DNA from: Helopsaltes ochotensis
Taxonomy: Eukaryota > Chordata > Aves > Passeriformes > Locustellidae
Direction: 5' to 3'
Assembly: GCA_013400155.1 (NCBI GenBank)
Contig: VXBM01000333.1
Coordinates: 156,080 to 220,079 of the forward strand
DNA length: 64,000 nucleotides
A program made the translations under genes and the position numbers. Numbering within the stretch: the stretch's first letter is position 1; every line of letters begins with the position of its first letter. Below the pieces are notes generated by a model. The model had not been told where the DNA came from, did not search any database, and saw nothing but the letters and a program-made list of their open reading frames with translations. Below are positions 1 to 14,326 of this stretch, one piece after another.

Positions 1-3000
1 GGAAAGAAGTTATTTTCTACGTACTAAATCTTCAAATATAGTGAGATGGCTTACAGTCTTCTCTCCTTTCCACTCTGCTACCTGCAGGTAATTAGCTGAG
101 TGTGGAAAACAACATTTTCTGTTTGCAGTTCAAGTGCAGAAAGACAAAAGCAGAAAGGCAGGAAATCACAAAATCCCTGTATTCTCTCTCTTTGCACAGA
201 AACAGCATGATCTCTAGTTAATTCAAGTAGTCACAGAAATATAACTTCTATTTTAAGCAGGTATTTAAGTACTGCTGATTCAATATTCAGCCCAAATGCA
301 AATGACTTTTGTGGAGTGAGCCTTGCACTGAACTGGATCCACTTAGTAAAATATTTCAGTCTGCTATTTGGGGGAGAAAAGAATAATTTGTCAACTGTTG
401 GAAATGCCTCTGTAGCAAAATCACTTCTGTACTGATTGATTGTTCTGTTTTCTAAAGAATTTTTAGTTTGTTTATTTTTTGTGAGAAAGTACTACTGTGG
501 GATAGAAGGTGGATCTGGAGAAAAGTTACAAGAATGTATACGCATAATTGCATTTTTTGAAAGTAGCATGCTACATAGGATTTCCTAAACTGTACCAGAA
601 AACATTAATATCCTGGAACTGACATTTGCAATTTTGAATTCCAACTTTCCAAGTATAATTAGTGTCATTGTAAATGTTTTGGTATCAAAGTTGGGACTCA
701 CTTTGGATAAGACATTCCATAAACTCAATTTTTTTTCCCATTTATTATTTCCTTTTCCAGTGTTCCAGAGATGACAGCTGTAGTATTTAATACTAAGAAA
801 TAGTAAATTAAAATAGCATGGTTTAAAGTATTTATTAATTATAATATATATAAGTTGTTTTCATTTATAATTAACTTTTCTCCTGACATTCTCTTTTTTG
901 CCTAAAATGCCTGTGATTCATGTCTTCCATTATAAAAAATACACAAATAATTTTACATAACTACAGCATTTGTTTAATCACACATCAAAATAGAAGGTAG
1001 AGGATATGAAAATTGCTTGTGACAGATGAGTCACATTAATATTTTGTTCTAAGCCATGAGAAAAATGAGACAGAAGGGGTGGGAATCAGGACAGATCAAA
1101 ACCCTTAGAGCTTTATGATCCAAAACCACAACTAGCTATTGAGGTGCAAAATGTTCTTTTTTAAACAAAGTGTGAGAGAGACACAGAGTTTTGTACTGCA
1201 AATGCTGGCAGCACATAATGTTGCAATTATTCTCAATATTTTGAGATGCCTGAATCATAACCAAAACTTTGAGCAACACTGAGGTAAAAGCATTTTTATG
1301 CTCCTTCACAGACACACAAAAAACAATAAAACAGAAGGAAAACTGAGTTTGTTGCAGTTGCTTCAGAAATGGTGTGCCAAGTTTCTACCAGTGACTGAGA
1401 GTAATAACAGAAGGACAGGATGTCATGGCATCCTCTCGCCTATTTTATTTTTTCCATTGTAGTACATTCAAAATCATTTAGATAGTACTCCTGTTAGCTT
1501 TATGGGATTTCTGTGCTGCTTAAAAAAATCTCGTGTTTTCTGTCTTTGAAAAGAACGATTCTGACTGCCTTTTAAAGGGAATTTACTATTTCAGTATATG
1601 TGACTAACTTAGTTTGCTTATGAAGCATCATCTTGCTTCCTATTTAGAGCACAGTAATTCGGATCAGTCACACTGGGTACACTCTCAGTAGGTTCCCACT
1701 CACTACTGGACTTAAGAAGAAACATTTCTCACTCCATCTGATGTGATCAGATCGTATTATCTATAATCTGACTCACTGTTGGATCAACAAGATATTTCCT
1801 AGGCCCTGAGGATTCTCTTTTTCATTGCCTCTTCTTGATCTGGTATCCAACAAAGAGCTCAAGTCATCAAGACAGTAAAGATCCTTCATGGGCTTGTCAG
1901 CAGCCTCAGCTCTTGGGAAAGGATGTGCTTTTTGTGGTACCTGATGGAGGCAGGCGGAGTCCTTGAGGGAGGTCTGTGCACTATCAGAGTTTCCAGCTTC
2001 CCTGGCTGCACCGTGGGGGCTTCAATACGGACCTGCCAGGCCCCACTCCAGCAAACAATGGGGAAGGGTCTAAGCATCCACATGGACACTGGATTTAGCC
2101 TGTATTTATGATAACTTCAGTGCAGTTGTAGGTGTGCTGTAAACTCCGACAGTTACTCTTTGGGAGTAACTGGAGCCGTGTTTCTCATCATGAGAGTGAA
2201 TTAGGTGGAGAGGTATTAGCTCTGCTTAACACCACTTGTTTATTCTTCTAGTTCTGAGCAGGAGCCCCGTTCCTACACTTTCCCCACCAAAATCTGTCTT
2301 TTCATCAGATAACAAAAGTAGCTGTTCAATGAATACCACGTTGGGCTGGGCTGCTTTTATGCCACTTTTTCATGCTGTGTAGGAAACATTAAACATGGAA
2401 AGTGAACAGGCACTTTATGGACAAATGGTGAAAATTTAAAAACTAAATGAGTGACCAGACAATTCCTGAGAGAGAGAAATACATGTCTGAATAATTAGGA
2501 ACCAGCACAATGCTTTCAGTACCTAGCTATAAAGGTGTTCTCTTAAGCCAATAAATGAAAGTTCTCCTTTTTCTCCATTTTTGATTTGCCTCATCATGCC
2601 CAAAGACTTTTTCTACCTCCTTAGTTTATGCAATACTTTGGACTTGTTCTACAGGTATAAAAGACATTTTCTATAATCCATCAAACAGCAGTAACTTGAT
2701 TCTTCACTGGGCTATCAGAGGCTTATGGGGTGTGATTGCAACTTGTTTGCAAATAGGTATAGTCGCTGTATTTTGTTTAGTCCATGAAAATTCAATAATT
2801 TAGCTTTTGCTTGCCAGGCACTGTGTGAGATCTGTGCCTGGAGGTAAACATGAGCACCTAGGGTAACGGAACTCCATTTCTTTGGTGATACTGGAACTAT
2901 CACAGGATGTGTTTCTTGTTAATAGTGGCTTACAGCTGTGATAAGCTTCTCAGGCGTTTCAGCCAAAGCAATTCCTACAAAACCACCTCCCCAGAAAAGG

Positions 3001-5310
3001 TTTGTTGGAGCACACTGAACTGCAATTAAGGAGGAGGCCTCCAAGGGCCAAGAAGATTATAAGGAGGTAATATTGGTCCAGACAGAAATTTTGCCAGGCC
3101 TTCAGGACAGAGTTATGTATCACTGCATGTTTATCTCTGCTATGTTTCTACACCATGAACTTGGACAGAAATTCAAATTTATGATGAAATCTAAACTGTT
3201 AGGACTACTGAACTTCTGTCTTGAAATTTTTCCTAATTCTATCTAACTCATAGAAGGATTTGCTAGCACAGCCAAGACTAGCTGTTTCTTGGAGAGGTAC
3301 TTGTAAAAGGAAACAGTAGGTATAAAGGGCATGGTGTAATTCAGTCAGGTTATTTATGTGTGCCTCTTAAAGAAAAAAAAAAAAAGGAAGAAAAAAAAAG
3401 AAATTAAATGTAAACTTTCCAGTTCCTTACTGCTGCCAATCTCAACAAACCAATTCTTTATCCATTCTGGAATTTTTATCAGCTTAGTCTCATATTATAA
3501 GAAAAAATGAAGTGCACATTTTTTTAATATAATCTAATAAAAAGTTAGAACACATACTTTGCTAATGTATCGTGCAATGACCAATGTGCTCTGTTTCCCA
3601 CAGGTACAGGTAGTGTTCCTTACCCTGACTGGCACCAGGCAATTCTTGCTGCTTTGTTGATTTGTTTGGCTAAACTCCATGACCCACACCACATCCTTTT
3701 ATGTAATTTCTCTCTAAAAGTTAAGGACAGCTATAAGGACTATGCTAACTTCTGTAGTGTATATTTGAAAGAACTGATCTAAACTCCATAAATATAATCC
3801 AGCTGAAATATATCAGGGCAGAGAACAACTTTGACTGCCATCTGCATAATGTACATGTGCAGAAACAAGCAAAAAAACCAAAAGTAAATTCTATCTTTCA
3901 TTGCTGATTGCCGGGTAACTGAATATAGAACACTCTATACCTTTGAATTTTTGCAAATGGAAAAAGTTTAAAGGAGATGAAATTGCCAAACTGTTTCTAC
4001 ATCAGCATTATAGAATCTCACACCATAAAGAAAAGGAAAAATTTTCTGTTCAAGTCTCCAGAGCACTAAGTTGATGATGTAACTAAAGAGGCATCTCATC
4101 AATTTTGGGGAGCAAGTGTTAGACGTTCAGTTGCGTACATGATTAGATTCTTTGCTGAATAGGGGCTTATGTTAAAGTGGTGGAAATGCCCCCATACTTA
4201 GGAGAGAGCAAAATACCAATGGCAGGAAAGTACGGGTGGCTTTCTTTTTCACCATACTTTCCCTCTTAAATAAAATCAAAGCAATGAAACATACTGAAAC
4301 AGACATGTTCTATACTCAGGTTGGGAGGAAAAATGAAAAGGAACATGGTCTACTATTATTTATCATAAAGGAGAAATTTGTACATTTCATCACAGAGGAA
4401 AATGCTTTCAGGTTTCTTGGAAGTAAAATGCCTACATGGACTGCAAAGTATGACCTCCTCTTCATTCCCCTTAGGGATTCATGCTGTTTGTTGTGTGTTC
4501 CTTTTAAGGCAAGATTCTAGGAGTTTCCCATTACAGGCAAGAAGGAGAATTCCTCTCCATGCCAATATAGTACCCAATATGCTCATGCCAGTGGCTTATT
4601 TGGTCATCTTTACAGTAGTACCTAAATATTCACATATTTGTCTTCATAGTACTTTGTAAGATAGGGAAGAGGCTGGAATAAGGCTAAGTCCTGTCTCCAA
4701 GGTTGGTCAGGAGATGTGTAAGAGATGTGGGGCATAGGAAGGAGGTATTCCCTGTCTGAGTACTGCCTTTGTGGGTCAGCCTTCCTTTCTACAGGAACAT
4801 GGAACCTTATCCAGGAGCAGCAGCACAAAAAACTGTTTGTGTGTTTGAAGGAATTATGACACATCCCACCTCTTGAACTGTGTTGCACTTGGGATATGTC
4901 CTGTGAACTCAGCCAGATCTCATGTTCCCCTGCCCCTTGACTCCCTAACCCCAAAATGCAATGCCTCCACTTTTCCAAGCACTGAATTATTTTTATCTTA
5001 TGAGCGTACTTTGCTAATGAAAAATTACGGCACATACGGTGTTTCTATCATGCTTGGAATTTCTGCTCTGAAGTTTCATCCCTTGATGCGTTTATGTAAG
5101 GTGGTATTTACACGTGACTGCATTAGGCTCTCAGCTGTCCTGCTGTGCAGATGAAAAGCTTTAAAGAGACAGCAGCTGTAAGGTGAGTTGTGTGACAAGT
5201 CAGTAATGGTGCTCAGATGTCAGGCATGAGTCATGCAATAAACATGGCAAGTGCCATTAAATATTTATAATTAATAACATGGGATGATAAGAATGATGAC
5301 ATTAATTAAA
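1..5310. other. AT-rich intergenic or intronic DNA, no gene seen
   Basis: Both strands are dense in stop codons and the longest frames (up to 137 codons) show no recognisable domain, signal peptide or codon bias. A short purine tract (A runs broken by GG, about 3371-3407) is the only low-complexity stretch that stands out. Long AT-rich runs, for example around 830-860, are ordinary for avian macrochromosomal noncoding DNA. I see no RNA gene. Confidence 0.6.
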
Positions 5311-5379
5311 CATAGAATGATTTGGGTTGGAAGGGACCCTAAAGGACCCCCAGTTCCACACCCCCTGCCATGGGACATT
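5311..5379 (-). mobile_element. CR1 LINE 3'-end fragment
   Basis: The + strand reads CATAGAATGATTTGGGTTGG followed by AAGGGACC and, further on, CCCCCTGCCATGGG. This is the reverse complement of the CR1 3' UTR and its short terminal repeat, so the element lies on the minus strand. Only about 70 bp of the 3' end survives, which is typical of 5'-truncated CR1 copies. It carries no coding part. Confidence 0.85.
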
Positions 5380-6360
5380 AAAATTTTTTCTCAAATTTAT
5401 ACAGTAAGAAATAGCACAAGCACTGCAAAATGAAGTAAGTACTTTGACTTAGCTGAAGTCCTACAGACAGCAACAGAAAGAACATGAAAACATAACTAAG
5501 CAGAGATTCCGTAAACATTTCAGCTATAAAAAGCCACAGAAGTCCAGGCTTTGATGAATGCCTGAGAATAAAATGATTTAATACTATTTCTAAAGTTAGA
5601 TACCTCTTCTGAATTAACAGAAAGATTTTGGTGATAGAATGTTTCTAATCACAGTTCTAACACTTCTGAATTTATGAAGATGTGTAGAAAGAACAGATCT
5701 TGAATAAATATGGATTGTAAGATGCTGACAACATTCTGGCCAGCAGAACAGAAATAGTAATTTTAAGTATAAATCAGATGTGTATCACTTTAGATTAATT
5801 AAGAAGAAATTCAGGATGATATTAGTTCATTTATTTCATTTTACTTTTCCACAAATGCAGAATTGAGTCTGATGTCTATCTTTTCAGGAGGTAGCAAGAA
5901 GGATTTTCATAGGGAGGGATGGAGTGGCTAAATCTAAACTGTTCTCCATATAGTAGCCATCTGAACATTTCAGTATAACTTCTCTGTTCTAGAGGTCAAA
6001 TTGCATTTAGTACTAAAAATTAAATTTGCATGTGTGTGGGAGAACTCTCCAGGAGTTAAGCCCACTTACTTTTAGCCTTGGTATTTTAACCCAAACTAAT
6101 CTGAAGTCATATGCTACAATGGTTATAAAACCACTTTATGGGTAAGTTCCACCCTTCTTCTGGATAACACCACAATGACATGACAGTCAAAGTGATCTAT
6201 GAACTTGTAACTTCCAACATGGATATAACCTTACCCGTAGATAATTTCTGTGTTATATGTGGTAGAAAATAAATCTGTCCTCTGTTTCCATGACTTAAAG
6301 TATGGAGAATTTAACAGGCCTAAACACCTTCACTGGTGCCCAAGTCGCAGGGAGATGGGG
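5380..6360. other. Single-copy noncoding DNA between two CR1 fragments
   Basis: AT-rich with no frame of note. It separates two short minus-strand CR1 3' fragments. Because both retain the terminal repeat end, they look like two insertions and not one broken copy. Confidence 0.5.
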
Positions 6361-6510
6361 ATCATGGAATCTTAAGAATGGTTTGGGTTGGAAGGGGACC
6401 TTGAAGATCATGTGGTTCCAATTCCCCTGCTGTGGGCAAGGACATCTTCAACTAAAGCAGGTTGCTCAGACCCGCATCCAGCCTGGCCCGGAATTTCCTT
6501 GGGACGCAAA
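6361..6510 (-). mobile_element. CR1 LINE 3'-end fragment
   Basis: ATCATGGAATCTTAAGAATG followed by GTTTGGGTTGGAAGGGGACC is the reverse complement of a CR1 3' terminus. Downstream, GGTTGCTCAGACCCGCATCC and the GCCTGGCC block continue the CR1 3' UTR for about 150 bp. The copy is 5'-truncated and noncoding. Small frames of 64-72 codons over it are translated repeat. Confidence 0.88.
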
Positions 6511-7469
6511 TATTTCCTAGGGAACTTATATACTATTATTGATTTCATGTGGGATGACCTCAGATACCAAGTTCAGGAGTGATAGTCTAAACCTGTGGAA
6601 GCACAGAGTTAAATGGAACCTTTAGCTTTTGGAAACTGGAAACATACCAGCCATTTCTTCCCTCAAAAACTGACAAATGCAAACAAAAACATGAAATTAC
6701 TTACCTTCCTCAGCAGCTGGTTAATGCCTTTAATTTCTTAGGCAATAATAGTACGAGGTTGACTGGGATAAGTTTTAGGTCTGGCAAGCATTAAGGAGAT
6801 ATTTCAGATCTTAGCAGGATAGCTGGCAGGTTTAGTAGATACCATATTTGGTTATGAAAACAGTAAAACAAAGGATATGGTTATTTTAATTTAAAACTGG
6901 ACTTGAATAGGACGAGGTCTGATTAAGGAAGATGTGATTGATAGATATAGCTGTGTTAGAGATCAAAACCAGCAACAGAATTGCACAGCTAATAATGTCC
7001 TTTTTTATATTACTATTTTCAGGTGAATTTTTATTTGGGGCAGAAACGTAAAAATATCTGAGGACAGATACGGGATGACAATGACCACGGATGGGGAAAA
7101 TCAGATATGCTCTGACTTCCAAAAACCACAAGAGAAAATGAATATTTCATTCTCCTAAAATGAGCTCTTCTTCAAAGAAAGATATCCCTGTGGGTTCATT
7201 TTCCCCCAAAGATGAATTCTCCATTACTTAGAGGTATGAATTCTTGCAGAGGTCACCAGTTCATTAAACATGAGTATCTCCAGCAGAAGATATGAAATGT
7301 GGTTTTCAAGAGCCATGTATCACCTACATGGTAGATCCTATTCTGAGACTGAAAAAGGACGGCTAAATTAGGCATAATATGTAGAGATGTTGTCAACTTA
7401 TCTTCAGCTGACTTGAGAGCACACGAGAAACAGCCTTGTTAGATGCAGGGTCCACCTCCCAGAGAAGCC

Positions 7470-7660
7470 CTATCAGCCAGCAGGCAGGCCATTTAACAGC
7501 TCTGTGCTAATGTCTTCCCATCTACAGAATGATTATATTAACATTTACCCACCTCACAGTGGAAGCTGGAAAAGATTAATTAACATGTGTGGCTATTTAA
7601 AGCTCTTGGACTGAAAGCTGTGCTAAAGATCCAAGATATTTGCTAATATTATTATTTCTA
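7470..7660 (+). mobile_element. Ancient tRNA-type SINE relic (MIR-like tail)
   Basis: The order of motifs follows the body and tail of old amniote SINEs: CTCTGTGCTAATGTCTTCCC (for the usual CTCTGTGCCTCAGTTTCC), CCATCTACAGAATGATTATA, ACCCACCTCACAG, GATTAATTAACATGTGTGGC, then AAAGCTCTTGGACTGAAAGC and a TTATTATT end near 7650. Divergence is high, as expected for an old copy. The tRNA-derived head is not clear. The exact family could not be fixed from sequence alone. Confidence 0.6.
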
Positions 7661-8120
7661 TACCCAGATGATTTGCTCACGTGTTTGCCACATGCCAGCA
7701 CAGAAACCTGCTGGATGCAACTCAGTGTTGGACAGTTGCTCTGATGAGGTCAATGGTATAAACAATAGTTCTAACTGGCAGAGTGCTTTGGAAGATCCCA
7801 CCATCCTAAGGCTTTATTGCAACCCTCTGGCCATATAGAATACAAATGAACTTCAATTTATGAGTCTATTACCTCCAAACACACTGAGGAATGATCTGGG
7901 AATTCATTCCAGCAGTGTGCAATCTCATTTGAGCAGATGTCACAACCTCCACCTAGGACTGAAAGTTCAGTGTGAGCCAGCAGAAAATACAGTTTTAATA
8001 TGCTGGATAATAAGGCAAATGCTGTTATTTGGAACTTCTAGCAAAGACACCTGCTGACAGCTGGCATTAAAAGGGCAGTGACACCTGCTAGACACATTGC
8101 AAACAGGCCAGAGGCAAAAC

Positions 8121-8165
8121 CTGATCCTTGCTGAAGTCAAGGGAAGTTTTGCCATTGACTTGAAA
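8121..8165. repeat. Relic of an old amniote palindromic repeat
   Basis: CTGATCCTTGCTGAAGTCAA and, further on, GTTTTGCCATTGACTTGAA resemble the palindromic amniote repeat built around 'CTGATCC...GAAGTCAATGG...CCATTGACTTCAATGG'. Only about 45 bp is recognisable. It is noncoding and may be a MITE relic. I cannot give a family name with confidence. Confidence 0.45.
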
Positions 8166-11100
8166 TATGCCAGAATTTCTCTTACAATTGCTAATGATTT
8201 ATATGTGTATCTACAAGGTTATGGGTAGTTCATGAAATATTTCTACGCAGGCAGATATCCGTAGTGTCAACTAATGGGGGACGCTGAGAGTCCAAAGGAA
8301 TATTAGCGTAATAAATATCTAGTAGAGAAAAGAAGATCACACCTTAAATTAAACACTGATTGGTTCCAGAGTTTGCTATCGTCCCAAACAAAAGTCATAA
8401 ACCAGACCATTTAGTGGTGTTGGGGAAAAATACTTTTCAATGCTTAATTGGACTGTAATTTCTAGTAGCAAAACGTCATCCAAGAATATGGGGAAAGGAA
8501 AGAATTCCTGTGAATTCACTTTGCGCAGCAAATACATTGGCTGACTCCCCTTTAAATTTATACAAATCCATGGGCTTCGATGAAGATCATAAATAATTTA
8601 TGCAAAGCAAGCTCTGAGGAGGACCAGCTCTGGTTTTGCTCATGTATTTTGCCACGTGTCTCTTTCTTCCTCCATATTTTAGTATTTTCAGTCTCCCGTA
8701 AGTGTCTAAATTATTTTCTTGAAGTTATATTTTAAAAAATTGCAGCTTTTAATGACCTGCCAATAAAATCTCTGCAACTCAGTCTCCTAAAACACTTGTT
8801 TATTCTCTAAAGGGAGCAAATTTGCCTACAGGTTTTTGAGAGTGCTAGGAGAAAGTTTCTCTTGAAGTGGGTTCTTCCAATAAAATCCCAGAGTGCTTGT
8901 TCAAAAGGTTGGTCTGACAGATGAACTTTCAGAAGCTGAAACAATTTAGTTGTGTGTTTCCATTGTATATATCACTAGGTAAACACACAGGTGTGTGTTT
9001 TTATGTGAGGTTTTTGTGCAAAGCGTGCACAAGAGCCTGACGCCTTATTTCAAAGCATGCACAGTCAGCCATCGGCCTGCAGCCACAGGCAGCCTGTAAT
9101 GTACCAGCAGCCAGGGAAGAAAACCAAGGACAAAGCACCACTGAGCTGTTCCTGCTTGCAGAAGACTCTGTTTGCTTTGGTGTAGTATAACTTACACCGT
9201 AAAAACATATCATTGTCTACACTCGAAAATACAAGCCTGAAAGGCTCCAGTGGAATAGTCATGGGTCAGCAGCAAGGATTCCCCCTCCTGGTGCTTCAGA
9301 ACTCAGTTCTCCTGTGCATGGCTGCAGCCTTCTGGTTCTCTCTGTCTTTCTGGCTGAAATAGACAAATGCTAGAGAAACTACAGGGCTTTTACTTGTAGC
9401 AAAATCCTGGATTTGGAGGACCTCACAGTGACCAGGTGATACCATGGCACTTACTGCTTCCACTTTAGTGAGTAAAGCAGAATGAAAGCTTGTGTGCACA
9501 CAAGGAATGGAAACTGAGTTGACTCTGGAAATTTTTTCCAGAATGGCTATTGCAAAGTGACCCTATCACCACAGTGAAGGCATTAGACTAAACAGTCTTT
9601 GTTGCTGTGGTTCCCCTGGTAACAGCAGCTGCTGTCCTGTCACAGTGAACCTATGGCAGATGAATTCACCAGTCCAGTTTCAGACAACAAATTGTGGGTA
9701 ACATACTGGTGCTTAGGAAAACAATATGGTGGTTTAGAGACAGAAGAACCTTGTGGCTTCTGTTTATTTCTTCCAATGTAATTGGTAGTGGGAGACTTAA
9801 AAGGTGACTGTGCTTTAGAGGGAAGTTTAACTGTGATCAAGTGTCACTTTGCAACACTGCATTACACTGCAGGTAACACAGTTCCACCTGCTCGTATCTG
9901 ATGCAATCACATCACATGTCATAATGTCTTTCAAGTTTCAATAAGTACTCTGTTTAATTTTTCCTGCTTTATAGTATTTTCTTCCTAAATCTACCTCTAG
10001 ATCCTGTAATACTCTTAACATATCTGCAAATCTACTACAGTAGCTACTTTATTTAAATAACAAGACTCCCCCTTTACTGAGGAATTAAGCAACCTTTGTT
10101 GGCAGCAGTCTGCCAGAGTGCTTAATTCTGTAAAGGTTGTGCAAAACCCAGGCTAAACTATTGAAAGAATGTTTAAAAAAAAATCAGAACTGAAAGTTTG
10201 CTCTGTTGCACAGCAAATAAACTTGCATTAGCTCTTCAAAGCAGACCTCATTGTTCAGTGTCACTGAGGTAGCTGTTGCTTTCTCAGCAAAAATGCCTGT
10301 GATTCAGTTTAAACTGGTCCTCTGACCTTTTTCACTGCATTGAATGATATCAGCAGAAAATACTGTGCTCTACATGACCAAGAAAGTATTCAACAATATT
10401 TTAAGTAGGTCTGTCTTTACAGCAGAAAACTGAGAGTGACATGAGGAGATTATCCTGATTTGGCTTACACATAGATGCTGTTGCTTCTCTCAGCCCGAGC
10501 AAGTCTTTGGTTATTAAATAATCTCAGTGCCTCTCATGAAAGAACTCGGGGAGTAATCAGTACAAGTCAACGTGAGCAACAGGCACAAGATCCCTCTTCA
10601 GAGCTCATGAATTGCTGTTGCTCAGCAGCAAACTGGTACTGCTGATATGAGCAGCCCTATGTCATTCCCACTTGATGGAAAAGCCTGTGAACCAACAGTG
10701 TAACAGCAAATGTCTGTGAAGGTGTAAACAGCCCACTGAAAACAGCATTACCAGGTAGACTGCTGGTTTTCAGTCAGGATTTCAAAACAATTGGGAGTGG
10801 GTATTGCTTCCTTTGGGAGCATGCTGACGTACCACAACAGGAGAAAATGAAATGATGCCTCTGCTCTCAACAAAATGAAGTGCCTAACACTGCCAATTGT
10901 GTAGTAATGCTGGCTGGAGCTGAAGACAACTTACAGCCACGAGACTTTCTAGGATAAGTATTCAAGTTTTGTCACTACCAACTTAGAGTTAGGAAAACAA
11001 AGGAAAATGGAAAGAATCATTTGCCTGAAGGGTCCCAGCAAGTCACTGGCAGCGCCAAGCCTTAGGTCTTGTTGCTGAGCTCTGTGTAGAGTCAAGTATC

Positions 11101-11213
11101 TCTTTGCACAGAGATGTTAGCAGCCAATTTTCATTCCCGTTGGTGGAAAAAGTCCAATTCATGTCAATTGGTAACTTGGCTCAGGTCATGACTAGACACT
11201 AAGTAACAAACTG

Positions 11214-11215
<2 letters not shown>
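8166..11215. other. Noncoding single-copy DNA, no gene seen
   Basis: Base composition is ordinary and there are no long frames. The open frames of 65-70 codons on the minus strand at 9.0-9.8 kb show no family signature. The stretch ends at a very long T tract. Confidence 0.5.

Positions 11216-11282
<67 letters not shown>
11216..11282 (+). repeat. Pure T homopolymer, 67 nt
   Basis: An uninterrupted run of T lies between ...AACAAACTGTC and GTATCATTC. No matching target-site duplication is visible on its two sides, so I cannot show it is the poly(A) tail of a minus-strand retrocopy. Length may be uncertain because homopolymers of this size are hard to sequence. Confidence 0.95.
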
Positions 11283-11283
<1 letters not shown>

Positions 11284-14224
11284 TATCATTCAATTCTGTA
11301 CTAAAAAGCAGACTAACACTTTATGTTTGTAGTGTGGTTAAACAACTGCGTATACATATCAGATTAGTACACATTAGTATACAGGTCTCAGCTTTTTCAT
11401 TTTCCAAGAATTTAACTAAATTCCTTATCTGTTGATGTGCTGATCAGTCTTTCTGCCAACATTTCTATAAAGAGAATACATATAGATAACCTGTGTCATT
11501 AAGTAATATGTATATGCTACTGAGACATATAATTTTGAAGGTGCAGTAATTTTGAATATTTCTACCATGCCTAGCTTCCCATTAATATAGTTTAAATTAA
11601 AAAAAAAAATCCTTAAACCTTAGTTCTCTTTCCCAAGCCTTTCAAAAATGTAACCTTCCCTTTGAAGGGCTGGTGATGTCAGATATTAGAGAGTTAAACT
11701 GGGTGTCTTTTGTTTAAAGTTGTTAAGGTCTATCTCATCTGTTCTCTCCTATCATTTTCAATTTATCAACAGCGTGTAGTAATATGTTTGATTCATTAGA
11801 AGAGAGGAAAGGATGGCAAAAGCAAGTAAGTATGTCAGTTAAACCCAAAAGGATTAAGTCACCTCAATTTGTTTGTCTGGTAAAAACTGGGCTCTCATTG
11901 GGTGAACTGAAGCCAGCTTGATTCACCACCAAAATGCGAATCTGGATCTGACATCGAATTTGCAGATGTGCATATGAGAAATCCCTTGAGTTTTGAAATA
12001 ATTGACTTTTGGGAGAGGCAGGAAGAATGTAAACAGCATTGTTAGGCAGAATGAAGTTAATCAGTTACTGTCATTACTACTGAAATCAGTCTTAGTTTGA
12101 CATCATGTTGGTTTTCTCATTACTTTGTCTAAATGAAGATTATTTTTTTCAATTCATTTAGATTACACAAATCCAGGATGTTTCTGAACAATCTTCTTGC
12201 TTATAAACAAAAAAGGAAGTGATGTCATACATGAAGTTAATAACTAAGAAGTGAAGCTTTTGTGTGTGCGAAAATTTTAGTTTTAGCGCTTTCAGGGGAG
12301 AATGAGGTATAAGCACTGAAAGAAAACCAGCATGAGTCAGAGTGAAGAGTGCTGAAAATATCAAGCATACATTGAAAACCCTAAGCATGTAATTATATGC
12401 TGTCCTTGTAGAGAATGCTTTCTAATTGTAAATTGGGACTTTTGGAGGCAATCTTAAAAACAATGCTGTAGTGAAAAAACAAGACAATGTCTCTCTTTCT
12501 TGGCTCTCTGTTTATGTAGGCTGTCATCCAAAGCTGTCAAAGAAGCAAGCCCTCTTAGCAGAGCTTTTCCAGGTGCTTTCTGTCTGGTGGAAGTTTACTT
12601 ACAGGCTGATTCAGAAGTGCAATAACTACAATTGAATTACCCATGTCCAAATTCATTTATGCTTCTGTTCTCTGCTATTCAGTTGAGCCACAGAGCATCT
12701 TTTGGGTCATTCAGAGCCACAACAGCCCTTCTAATGGGAGTGATCTACTTTACATGTCAACACAGACTAACTTATCTGGCTCATATTTTCTCTCTTGGAA
12801 TGCAAGACCTAAAATAGATGCCATTGTAATACTTGGCTTTCATTTCAAGACCCATCTACTGGTGCCTGATGGAAACATTTTTAAACACTCCATTTAGAGA
12901 TAATTTTGCTCATATGTTATAGATTTCTTCTATTCCTCTTTCTCCAGCTTAAACTAGCAGGGGAAAAAAAGCGGTTTGTTTGATTAAGATTTCAGTCTAA
13001 TTTTATTTGTGACACCAAAGTGCTGAAACTTCCAGAGCAATCCATGATCCTATCACAAACAGAAAATTGCACCTGTTTTTAAAAGTAATCAACATTTATG
13101 TCTCACCTTCCTTACTTTTAAAAAACCCAGTAACTCTAGTATTATGCATGATACAAATGATAACAATATGCCTAAGTTTTAAAAGTGCCTGATCCTCAGT
13201 TTGAGGCACTTTCAGGCAATCTTGTTCTCAGAAATGGGTGGTCCGTACTTGGTGAAGCTTGGCCTTGTTGTGCTGTCTCCAGCTGGGCATTCCGAAAGCC
13301 AAATATCCAAAATCACTCTTTGCTTTGAATGTGTGTTCCAGTCATCTGATGTGTGTGGAATTTGAAGCAGCTAAATATGTGCCCACAAACTGAATGACTG
13401 ATTGCAAGAACAAAAATTGAAATCAGTTTTATAAATTATCAGTGATGGTTCAAATGAAAAATAAGTTACAGTTTGAGAGCTGAAAGCAACCTAAATAAAA
13501 GATTGCTAAGAAACTCTGTAAACACAAGTCTGTCTTTAACAAATGCAATCAGTTTTATTATCACTGTTACCAAGATTGTGTGCAAGTGCTCATGAATTAT
13601 GGCAATTAGCCAACAGAAAAATACTGTCTTGAGTTAAAAAAAAAAAAAAATTGAATGCTATGATTTGTAAAGAGATACCTGCTTTTGCCAGAATGATCCC
13701 TAAAAACTTTTAGAAGGAAAGAAGCATTTGCTGCAGAAGAGAAAGAAAAGGACTTATCAAATAAGCAGATGTAGTGGTTTACAGTTAGTGTCTGGGCCTT
13801 TTGCTTTTATATCAAATTTTCAAAAAAATTCTTCCATTATTCACAGTGCAGCCTATCATGTTAGGAAAAGCCTTATTTAAGCCCTGAGATATGGTATAAA
13901 GGACTTTGCATGTTTAATCCATGGAATGGGGAAAACAAAACTTGTAATTCTGAAAAAAATAACAAACAAGTAACCTCAGGTTTATGAGCCTTTGCATTTA
14001 TCAGCCATCAATGGACTCAACTTCCTCGAGCTCATGTTGAATTGGTATCACATCCTTCTAATCAAAATGCTCCTTTGTGTGTATCTCAAGCACTGCTGCC
14101 TTCAGCCCACACAATGATTGCTTGTTTGCTTCATGTTTACAAAATTCTTTATCAAGATATGTAGAGCTTAATTAAGGAGCTCTGGCCAATATTTTCCAAA
14201 TGTCACTGCCTAAAGCCTAGCTTC
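11283..14224. other. AT-rich noncoding DNA, no gene seen
   Basis: Contains short A runs (for example 13636-13650) and small unrelated frames of up to 84 codons. I recognise no exon, RNA gene or transposon here. Confidence 0.5.
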
Positions 14225-14326
14225 TTTTCAGACGTGATGAGCACCAACATTTTCTAGAGACTTGGAGAATGAAGTTTTGTGCTCAGCTGTGGCTAAGCAC
14301 AGATTTAAGCACCTTAGTCCAGGCAC
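14225..14326. repeat. Ancient palindromic (MITE-like) amniote repeat relic
   Basis: TTTTCAGACGTGATGAGCACC at the left and TTTTGTGCTCAGC at the right match the arms of an old amniote repeat whose arms read 'TTTTCAGAGGTGCTGAGCACCCA' and its complement. An internal imperfect hairpin, GTGCTCAGC-TGTG-GCTAAGCAC (14279-14300), has one mismatch in nine pairs. A related element lies at 41.95-42.19 kb. It has no coding content. Confidence 0.5.
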